Shown: positions 55,431 to 64,000 of the stretch, piece after piece
Layout of the letters: every line of letters starts with the position of its first letter
Position numbering within the stretch: position 1 is the first letter of the stretch
Source: Fonsecaea monophora
Lineage: Eukaryota; Ascomycota; Eurotiomycetes; Chaetothyriales; Herpotrichiellaceae
DNA length: 64,000 nt
Reading direction: 5' to 3'
Assembly (NCBI RefSeq): GCF_001642475.1
Contig: NW_019174017.1
Span: forward strand, 62,001-126,000
Position numbers and translations under genes: made by a program
The notes under the pieces: generated by a model
The model's input: only the letters and a program-made list of their open reading frames with translations
Database searches by the model: none
Told to the model about the DNA's origin: nothing

Positions 55431-55888
55431 ATGGCCAGGCGCAAGTCCAAGAGGACATTGTCGAAGTGGAAACCTTGACGATACTGCCACCATGGCCTCA
55501 CCTTCCCGCACAGACAGCCAGGTCGGCCAGGCGGCCGGGACGCACCAGAAGCTGGCATAGCGGACATGGGCGGTACCTTTTCACCTCCTATAGCTCGGAG
55601 CCCACGAACCATAACCACAAGAACCCGAGACTACCCCAGAGAACGCCGGCGACAGCGTTTGACTGCCATTTTTGCAACGCCCGGAAAGCGGTCAAGGTGA
55701 AGGTGGACGAGAAAGCCGGCCGGGGCTCGCTTAAGTGCAAGAACTGCCATATCAAGTTCGCCTGTGCCGTCGACAACCTCTCAGCGGCTGTGGACGTGCA
55801 CGCCGCATGTATGCCGCTGGCTCCAGTGGCCTTTACCAGGGGCACACCACCTCTTCCTCCAATCCTACGCCGGCATCCTTTCTTTTGA
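55431..55888 (+). pseudogene. Elf1-family zinc finger (transcription elongation factor 1-like), probably degenerate
   Basis: The frame 55466-55888 contains AFDCHFCNARKAVKVKVDEK, then GSLKCKNCHIKFAC and NLSAAVDVHA. This is the Elf1/ELOF1 zinc ribbon: two C-x2-C pairs about 23 residues apart followed by L-S-x-x-V-D-V-Y. Elf1 binds transcribing RNA polymerase II. A candidate first exon at 55431 (MARRKSKR) matches the basic Elf1 N-terminus, but I could not define a clean intron joining it to the finger. After VDVHA the expected W-x-D-x-C end is lost in a frameshift-like tail. All four cysteines are present. It may be a decayed paralogue, since fungi need one intact copy. Confidence 0.5.
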
Positions 55889-56217
55889 GTCCACGAATGA
55901 TCCTCACCAGGTGCCCCGGTTCCTGGGTCGAAAACGTCTGGGATGGTTGCGCACACGTACACATGTATGGAAATAGTGACTGAGGGACAGCGACTGACTG
56001 GGAGTTGGACGTACGAGAAGGTACCAGCTGCCACCGGTCGTTTGGTCGATGATCAGGCTCCCGGCGGCACCAGCGCAGCCTACCGTGCTGGAGTAAGGCA
56101 CGGCGCTAAGGCATCTGCCCCTAATGCCAGGGCCGTGACGCCAAAGGCCACACAACAACCCGCAACAGCCTCCGGAGGCGGGGATCGGCATGTGTTAAAG
56201 AGATGGCATATTTTTAC

Positions 56218-56560
56218 AAAGACCGGGTCTGGATAACAAGGTGCTGTTCGGCGGCAACGGCCTGGTCAACCTCGAGGTGGCCGCCGCGCACGGCGTGCCC
56301 TGCGTCGACGTCGACCTCATGGGCCGCGCGTACCCGACCTACTGGCAGACGACTACTAATGTCTATGGCCCCCCAAGGGCGAGGCTCTCGTGCCTGCGAC
56401 CATCGCCAGCCGGACAGATCGTCTAGTGGACAGTGCACAGCGCGCTGCCGCGGTCGAGATGGGGTGCCGGGCTGGAAAGGCCTGTCCGCCATCGAGCAGC
56501 TCACTTGAGACGAGTTCAAGGCGGATGAACATGCAGTGTTGAAGCGGACGCTGGCGAAGA
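56218..56560 (+). pseudogene. DUF917-family protein fragment
   Basis: The plus strand reads FGGNGLVNLEVAAAHGVPCV, then DVDLMGRAYPTYWQTT and NVYG; after a one-base shift near 56365 comes KGEALVPATIASRTDRLVDS and AAAVEMGC. This matches the DUF917 pattern G-G-x-N-G...V-D-x-D-x-M-G-R-A-(Y/F)-P...T. In bacteria these proteins are found with hydantoinases, and fungal members are often fused to or beside them. No hydantoinase domain is visible here. The frameshift and missing ends mark a pseudogene. Confidence 0.6.
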
Positions 56561-59500
56561 TCTGGCCACTCGAGAAATCCTGCAAAACTCTGGAAGTCAA
56601 CCTTATGAAGTGCGCACATCACGCGGTAGCATATCAGCAAAGCATGTCATTCACTGCACAAATACGTATGCTGCGCATCTGCTCCCCTCCCTGGACCTTT
56701 GTCTTCATCTTCATCTTCAGGTTCTTTGGATCTGCCATTGTTCCTGTAGAGCCTCTTCCGGCCGTGGCGGCACCATTTGTTCGGGAGCAATTCAGGCAGC
56801 GCAAATGCAGCCATCCACGGAAATGCGTTTGTTTCGGCTTCCAGCAACGCCGCCCACGAAGCCAGGCTGGTGACGTTTGCCTTCTGACAGAACGCCGTGG
56901 TGCTCCTCCCGCCGGAGTGCAACGGAGGCGACGCGGCCGTCAGGGGGCTGATGCCACCCAGAACTGCCTCCCTTCCACTGTGGGTTTGAAGACGCAGTCT
57001 ATAGCTCCGAACTCTGCATGAGGCGACACCCAAATCCAAACATAGAAGAAGGCGTCATCGGGCCAAACAAATCCCACGAAGCGTCCACAGGAACCGGGGG
57101 ACTGGCCAGTTTGCAGTGCTTTGTGCTGTTACCTCCAAGATGCTGATCGCGCTCAGTTGACAGACCTCCTGAGACATGTGGTTCAGTAACATTGTTACCT
57201 GCAAGACACACCAAAGGCATGTATTTGCGCCGCGACGCCAATGGGATGCCGGGGGTGTCAGAACAGGAGATGGAGGTGGCGCTTTGAACGCTTCTCTTCA
57301 TCATCATCATCATCATCATCAGTGGCCGGTTGGTTGCTTCTCGATATCGTCGACCACTGGGCAGCTCCTTAATCTCCTATACTACCGGATCATGCTCCTT
57401 CGCGACTGAAGGGGCGCCACATACTCATCGCAGGTCAAAAAGTGACACATTCCAATCCCGACGTTTCCGTCGGGGAGGAGGCGGTCGACCGTCGGCTTGT
57501 CTCGAGTTGTCAATCTCAATATCATCGTGTCTCATACTCCTACCGAGGTCATCTTCAATGCTGCACCGATCTACATTGTTTGCGTGCCCGAGCGTCTGCC
57601 CGCACGCACGGCCGTGGCGGCTGGACCACCCTCACTATCGGCAACATTCTAACGGCTCTCCTCTTCTTTGCCACTCCATCATGACACCCGTGGGATGCTG
57701 GAATGCTTTGGACACATCAAAAAGAACATTGCATTGCGTTCTTGAAGAAGCATAGAGAAGCAGTTGCCCCTGACTTGCCTCTGAGAGTCGACTGCTGGAT
57801 GTCGTTGAACATGGTGGACTCGCGGCATTCAAGGATGATTTGGAAGCGCTCAGGGGAGCTGACATCGACATATCAAGCAGTACTACACAAAACCTTCGTT
57901 GGTGTCGACGCTGAAGGCAACAGGAACCTTTGCTTTGTCACATGGTCTGTCCGCCCCGGCTAAAGGCCAAGGATATTCTCATTCCACGAGAACTTCATGT
58001 CGCCAATTTCGCAAAATGTCGTCGAAGGGCACGATGCCCTGTGTGAAGACGACCTTCTCCGCGCCACAGAGGGAGATGGCGTATGCCGCCGTACAAGAAT
58101 TCCAGTTCGGGAAGACCTGGCCAGGCACGGCATCAAAGTCGCCGTGTCGACTCTTGCCTCCGAGACATAGCAAAGTTGTCGCGACCATTTCTGAGCTCAC
58201 GTTGCTCATTTCAACCATCGGTACGACCTTGCCGCGTATTCAACCCTCTCTCAAGTGTTTGGCCGCGGCACCGCCCATTGAGAAGAGACGGAATAATTTG
58301 TTCGCCCTGCCAGCAGGCCCCCATCGTTCGGAGCCGAGGATTCGTACAATTAGGAGACAATAGATCTTTCTCGGGTTGTCAGAAGTCAATGCTGCAAGAT
58401 TCTTTTGGAACCAGCTCAATCAACAACAAGTCCTTTTGCGAAACCCCCGTCGCATCTTCGTTTGTCCAGCCTCCTCCGGTTTTGGGACTTTTCCTTTCTC
58501 GAAACCAGCCGTTGGCTCTTTTTCTCATCGCATTGAACGTGTACCTATTCGTTATGCACCACTGCGATCACAACCTCCCCATCTCAAACACCTCTTCATG
58601 TTGAGGAGGTTGATTAATTCCAGGATTGCTGCCACTCGTCTCTTCATCTCGTTGAGACTCGTTCGCGTCGGGTGTGTCGAGACTCGGCCTTTGAACTGCG
58701 TCAGCTTTCGCCATTGATGCAGTGTACAGCGCCGACCCTCCCTGCTGCGGCATGTGTCTCTCTCACCGAGCATTCATTTAGTCGAAGGGTGGTTTCATGT
58801 GTAACAACACTGTCACCATGGCCGTCCTCTAGATTGGATCAGCACTGTTCTTGTCACTTGACGGAAAGAGCGAGTCTCCTGCCGCAACAATCTGCGGAGT
58901 ATCCTCCGTGTGGAATCTGGAATATCCTGGCCGGCAACAAAGCAATGTCTCGCCTCATTATCGGAAACGAACGTCCAAGGGCGGTCGTGCCTGTAACGTA
59001 ACGAGCGATGAAGCAGTACTGCCGGCGCCGCCGACTCTCTTTCTTCCCTTGGGTTTGAGGTTGCTTTTATCCCTGACGCCGGTACACCATTCCTCTCGTT
59101 CAGATGACTTCCAATGGGACTTTGTAACGCCGTGACGAGGTCCGTTTGAGAACTGGAGCATTGTCGGCTGCGGGGTCCATTTCCGCATTGAATCACGTTT
59201 GGGAGGTGAAAAGGGGTGAGTTGCGCCATTATGGTATTGGTATTGGGTGTCTCTGGGTGTCACGCCGAAAAGACTCAGAGGATCAGAAGCCCCGTTCTTA
59301 CCCTCAACGCATGGGCCTCATCTGTGGAATCTGGGACACACACAACGGCCTTGATTGCTGATCTCCAGCTCTTTGTCATACTGATCTGTGAACCTCTCGA
59401 GAGGACACCGTGCACACCTGCGCCCGCCGATCAGACGCATCGACTTGACCCGTGGCTGTCGCGCAACGCAAATGATTGCCATTCCTCGTCGGAGCCATGC

Positions 59501-60136
59501 CATTTTTCAGTTCTTGCGCGGCATCAGCATTTCCCTTCTTCCGTTGACCAATCAGACTCTGGTGGTGTTGTATATCCTCCTTTGAGTTCTGCGCACGGGC
59601 ACAAGAGACGCTCCAGCGCGTACGCATATGGCTGTGCACTAGATGCATGGGTGGCACTGCACCTCCAGCAACGGGGGGTGAAGCTGCCGGCGTTTGAGAC
59701 GAGAGGCCAAAGAGCAACGTCCAACGACAAATACGAGTACGGCAGCTACGAACAAAACGACAGTGCCAGCGTCGTCCGCCGCCAGGCTGTGGCGGCGACA
59801 CCGAGTTTGCCGACTCACGCACTGCCGACGAGACCGCACGGAATGAAGCAGACGCTCAATCTCAAAGTCTGACTGGGTCTGTCTGACATTGGTCCTCGCC
59901 GCACAGCTAGTGTTCTACTCAGCTCTCAAGCTCGGTTCGAGCCGGCCGTTTTGATATCATCAAATGCAGGCCGATACAACGGACGAGAACACTCCTATTT
60001 CTCACTTTCACATCTTCTCCAGACCTCACTTTCTCTCGTCTATCAAGCCAACTCACGCATATCCATCTACCCAAATTCCAGATTCCAGTAAGTCGACATA
60101 CAAGCCCTCATCCGCCTCCAAGATGAGAATCTTCAG
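56561..60136. other. No clear gene; TCA microsatellite
   Basis: 57298-57321 is an eight-unit TCA array. The minus frame 57979-58218 (NWNSCTAAYAISLCGAEKVV; GIVPFDDILRNWRHEV) looks like fungal coding sequence but has no recognisable motif. The rest is short, overlapping frames. Confidence 0.35.
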
Positions 60137-60340
60137 CTAGAATCGGTTGTTCTCCTGCCTCGGATCCAGCGAACAGTTCCACTTGCCGCAGCTTTCGGGT
60201 GGGAGGTGAGAGGCCGTGACTCTCATGACACTGGCGCCGAGTTCCGCTAGCCTTTCCCAATCGCAGGCCCCGCGGTTCACCCTGGTCAGGTCAACGACCT
60301 TGAGACCAGCAAGCGGTCGTTGCGAACTGGCGTGAGTCAA
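60137..60340 (-). pseudogene. Class III CoA-transferase (CaiB/BaiF) fragment
   Basis: The minus-strand frame reads PLAGLKVVDLTRVNRGACDW and then LAELGASVMRVTASHLP, ending GKWNCSLDPRQENNRF. This is the N-terminal nucleotide-binding start of family III CoA-transferases (P-L-x-G-(L/I)-x-V-(L/V)-D-L-x-R-V-x-A-G...A-x-L-G-A-x-V-(I/L)-(K/R)-V). The expected A-G-P after the valine is altered, and the frame stops where the family continues for hundreds of residues. Relic or one exon of a split gene; the next exon was not found. Confidence 0.6.
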
Positions 60341-62990
60341 TATCCCAGTGACTGACCGTCAAACTCCTGTTCGGATGCGAGATCGCCGCGACAGTGCGTG
60401 GGAGGTCATCAACCCATTACACAACACCGACAAGGATTCGGACTTGCATCACATTCCTTTTGCACGTGAAGAGTTTTGCCAGATGAGCCATCAGGTATCG
60501 GCCGACCTCCAAATCTAGAACATATGGTGGTATTGTGACGGGCTCAAGGAGTGGAATGGAGAGAATATACAGGCCGAAGAGGAAGCAAAGACTGGGGCCC
60601 AAGCAGCCGATGCCACATTCTGATTCGGAAGCCATCCGAAGGAAGTTGTAAGGCGACGACGCTGACGATGATGACGGCGACTGATGTCCGAGGATGGGGC
60701 CCTTGTCTTTGCGACTGGCCCTGACCAGGCTTTCTGGAGGGTTTTGCATCGGCGTCCATGGAGAGAAACGACAGACATTGCAAATGTCGTCCAGGGGCAG
60801 GTACCGAGTACTTTGCTCGTGTATCCCAGCAGCAGCTGGAGCACAGCCGACCTGTCTAGGTCTGCAAGAGACGAGTGTTCTGGATGCCTCGCAGGCTTCG
60901 AGTTCGCGCCTGATCATATACGTCAAGGACCATTGTCAGCACCTGGCGTAAAGGGCCACCAGCTTTGGAGATGCATCCCTGATGGATCCAGAGGAGCAAG
61001 CCAGTCCCATGGCACTATGGGATATGCACCTGGATACCACTGGGCCACAACGCCTGTCCTGTATGGAGATATATGAAGTGTCCGCATGAGATGATGCTTT
61101 TGCCATTTCGAGCGGTCATTCACATCACTATCTGATGTCTGATTGGCGCCATCTGCGCAGAGGAGCACGCTGGCGATCTGTACGGCTCTTGGCTCAATCA
61201 CGCCATCAAAGCCTGCGCTAGGCTGGGACTATGACTACGACTATACCGGAGGCCATCATAATCGACTTGCTCGAGAAGCGCTCCTACTAGTGTATACAGC
61301 TCACGTCTCTCCGCTTCCTCGTCCACACAAACGCGCCAAGTTCCGAAGCAGCCAATACTATGGTATACACCAAGAGGAGAAGGTTCGAAAGGGGCAAGAG
61401 AAGGCGAGAAAGCAGGAGACACAGGCGAGGCGATGCGAGGATGTTTGACGTAGGGAAGGGAGAGGGACAGAGAGTTGACCGCAAGATTTTCAGGATGCGC
61501 AGGCACCGCAGGTGAAGATGAGGGACCAAACCGAGTCAAAAGGACGGTCAAGACGGTCAAAGTTGGTGGCGCGCATACATCTCAACTACCTCGCCACCTC
61601 GCTGCGGGAGCGGAAACGACTGACAACCTGCACGCACTCTCGCGGTATACAGGGCCGACGCGGTCGTCGGTGGACTCGCGGAGGCCTGCAATGGGGTCTC
61701 AAAGCTTACATGCTGTTGACTCTGGAGATTCGACCCAATACTCGTCTAATGACTGCGCAACGGCGCTGACCTACGATTGTCTGAGAGCTCCCTCAGCAGC
61801 GCACCGCCCGTCCAGGGGCAGCGGCGGCGGCATGGGAGGCTCTCTGCGTGGCAGGAGGATGTGTTTACAAAGGAGCACATCGATAAGAGCGGCGGACAAA
61901 AGACAAAACCGAGTCACTGTTATGGTCAAAGTCACTACCACAATTGATGGGCTCCGGAAGTATCTGATACGAGGCGGCACATTTGCACGCGTCGCCCACC
62001 GGGGAGAGGGCAATATAGCGGCCCGTGGGCGTTGTCTCAAAGTCCGAGTCAGGACTTTGTTACGACCACAGTCTCCGCGGCGAAGGGCCACCACGCCAAA
62101 GACACCGAGAAGGAGCTTACGGAGCCAACTGGGGAGCGGGGAAACGCCCTGGCCAACGACAAAGAGACTATTGACCGCTTTTCAGGAATGGGTTCCTATC
62201 CCAGCGATCAACCTCCGCGGCTCCGTCCTCACGCTTCATGCTGTCGACCTTACCGCCGCATGAGCCCTCCTCAAAGACACCGAGAAGGAGCACGGAGCCA
62301 AGGGGGGAAAGGCAGTGGCCGACGACAAAGAGATTGCAGTGCACCATTTTGGAGCGAAGCCGAGCCATAAGCAGCACAATGTCGGCAAGGGGATAAACGC
62401 CCACATCCAAACGCTGAATTCTGACACATAAGCTGAATTCTGGCCTGGAATGGAAAATCCCAGCTGGTAACGAAGAAGGGGAAGCGTCGAGGTCCTCGAA
62501 TCGCTCCAGCCTCCGAGGCTCTTCGTTTTACGATCGCTGTCATCTCCAGCCAGCAGACTATCCACGCACGTTTGCCATTTCCTGTCTCGTATTCTCAGAA
62601 ACCCCATTGGCATAGTGTTCAATCACAAAACCGGTTGTTGGCGAGGATGGTGAGTAAGTTTACTACTACGCTGACTTGGATCTGTGAGGAGGGTTCGTGC
62701 TTGAGGTCTCCTCCTGCCTCTGCGGGTACTGTGGTAGTTGCTGCTGATGGACATGTTCTTATAAACGCGGCGCTCCAATTGATGCTGATGATAGCGATGG
62801 TGCCTTAAGTAAAGCAACCAGACGAGCAGCAACCAGACGACTATCGATCAGAACCCGTGGGGACGTGTCTGAGCGTCTGGAAAATGCTCGCAATAAATTG
62901 TCGATAGAACGAGCTCTTTCGGCCAGAAGACACACCGATTTCGAGCGAGCGTATCTCTTGGACAACCATCTACGTCATCGGTATTCAGAT
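60341..62990. other. No clear gene; internal duplication
   Basis: Frames up to 262 residues (61475-62263 +) are arginine-rich and unsupported. Two related blocks about 180 bp apart, 62094-62172 and 62268-62340, share AAAGACACCGAGAAGGAGC and GACAAAGAGA, read as KDTEKE...DDKE; one unit seems to have been duplicated within a former gene. An unidentified minus frame lies at 60417-60926. Confidence 0.35.
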
Positions 62991-63225
62991 GCGTACGAGA
63001 GGTTAGGCGTGCGAGAGTCTGTGCGTACGGAGTCTGGGCGTACGAGACCCTGGGCGTTCGGGAGCCTGGACGTACGAGAGTCTGGGCGTACGAGAAGCTG
63101 AGCGTACGAGAGTCCGGGCGTACAAAACTCTGGGCGTACGAGAGTCTGCGTACAAGGGTCTCGGCGTACGAGGGGCTGGGCGTGAGCGTACGAGAGGCTG
63201 AGTGTACCAGAGTCTGGCCATCCGC
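62990..63225. repeat. Degenerate minisatellite (GGGCGTACGAGAGTCT)n
   Basis: About 12 imperfect copies of a 16-18-bp unit with core GCGTACGAGAG. The minus strand translates it as a recurring S-Y-A-Q-T-L-V-R-like pattern, but no gene context supports translation. Confidence 0.85.
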
Positions 63226-63563
63226 CATCGCTGCCTACTTACCTCGCCCGGGGACTTTAGGATTGTTGTCCGAGTCCAAAAAAAGATCTACGCCTGGGGC
63301 CAACCGACGACAGACTCATACAACAACTTTTTCTACTGAGTATGACTAACCCACAACAAACGTCTTGCGAGCTGTATGTTTGCTTCTGGTTTGACCTAGA
63401 CAGAACAGCGAAGCGAGGGAATTTTGGCGAATTTGAATACCTGCCGTCGACAGTGTCTCGCTATTCATCAAGCGTTGGAGAACACCCAAGAAACAACACG
63501 CCAACTTTCGGCGGAAGCTGCAGAAGGCTGACAGCGGTAGTTTCTACAGTTGAGGCGAGCTCT
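63226..63563. other. No clear gene
   Basis: Only a short open frame (63342-63608) running into the MITE; no domain signal. Confidence 0.4.
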
Positions 63564-63663
63564 CAGGCACCCAGGGGTGACAGACTTCTGTCCCCACTAT
63601 TGGCGTAGTCTGCCCGGATTTCTGCCTCACTAGGGACGGAATTCTGTCACCCCTAGGTGGGCA
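63564..63663 (-). mobile_element. MITE-like element, copy B
   Basis: About 100 bp, inverted relative to 54843-54949, with terminal inverted repeats of about 30 bp: left CACCCAGGGGTGACAGACTT, right (complemented) CCACCTAGGGGTGACAGAAT. Better preserved than copy A. Confidence 0.75.
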
Positions 63664-64000
63664 GGTTTGTCAGTCAGTCGAGTTGCAGTCGAGTTGGACT
63701 GCGGTGGGATACGATCCGCAAAAGGAGCGACTTCAGGCTAGAATCGAGGAACTAGAGAGAGAGAGAGAGAGCGCGCACGGAGACGGCACTGGAACACCAC
63801 GATGCGTCGGCCAATGCGGCAGAGCAGACCCACGATGGAAGCCCCGCGAGGTGAGCCAGCGGGCTGATACAAAGCCATGGCCTAACCACGCAGCATCAGC
63901 ACAAGGGCTTCGTTAGGCGAGGCACTTCGAATCGACGAGGGAGTGAAACTGACCTTTACGAAACCCATCAATGTATGAACTTGGGCACCTGCGCGATGGC
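63664..64000. other. No clear gene; GA microsatellite
   Basis: GAGAGAGAGAGAG at about 63755-63770 within a short open frame (63683-63916) that reads ERLQARIEELERERESA, a short coiled-coil-like stretch; no other support. Confidence 0.35.

Noticed and set aside
62990..63225. CRISPR-like array
   Set aside because: Units are contiguous 16-18-bp imperfect repeats without spacers, and the genome is eukaryotic.
1..64000. Starship-type giant transposon with a tyrosine-recombinase captain
   Set aside because: No frame shows a DUF3435/YR-like domain near either edge; the mixture is better explained by LTRs, MITEs and viral-type DNA.

Overview
The window looks like an accessory or decaying segment of a filamentous ascomycete chromosome, probably from a Sordariomycete. 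Evidence: short introns of 51-79 bp with CTAAY/CTGAC branch points, an F-box gene of a typical Pezizomycotina type, a member of the fungal family often named 'vegetative cell wall protein gp1-like', an NDT80/PhoG-fold gene, solo LTRs with 5-bp target duplications, a small MITE, and many disabled copies of common fungal genes. I see no rRNA, tRNA or CRISPR. All names come from recognising motifs by eye; no database search was run.

Two kinds of DNA are interleaved. The first is fungal. Genes that look intact are a minus-strand F-box gene (16.9-18.8 kb), a minus-strand gp1-like gene (14.9-15.6 kb), a three-exon gene with in-frame tandem repeats (36.0-37.5 kb, +), a cysteine-cluster/coiled-coil gene (38.0-40.4 kb, -) and an NDT80-like gene (42.8-43.9 kb, +). 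Around them lie remnants: a multi-pass membrane protein (0.2-1.4 kb), SET domain (14.2 kb), F-box (32.5 kb), alpha/beta hydrolase (32.7-33.7 kb), flavin monooxygenase (34.4 kb), MFS transporter (47.7 kb), Elf1 zinc finger (55.7 kb), DUF917 (56.3 kb) and class III CoA-transferase (60.2 kb).

The second kind, mainly 1.8-11.4 kb and 20.7-24.2 kb with small outliers near 35.5 and 46.9 kb, has a different texture. It is densely packed on both strands, rich in G/C at third codon positions and in AGG arginine codons, and broken by frameshifts and stops. It carries the signature of a large eukaryotic DNA virus: a family-B DNA polymerase with recognisable Exo II, Exo III, pre-A, A, B and C motifs in order, and an mRNA-capping enzyme with a tunnel-type triphosphatase-like strand, a KADG guanylyltransferase site and, displaced about 3 kb, its probable C-terminal OB segment and cap methyltransferase. 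Zinc-finger, membrane and cysteine-rich secreted-type ORFs of unknown family accompany them.

The viral-type DNA appears to be truly integrated. A 362-bp solo LTR sits inside the capping-enzyme ORF, and a second copy of the same LTR lies in fungal DNA at 30 kb. A second LTR family abuts the fragment at 35.6 kb and recurs near the gp1-like gene. My reading is an old, fragmented endogenous large DNA virus in an ascomycete, mixed with host genes and later invaded by retroelements. The viral family cannot be settled from sequence reading alone.
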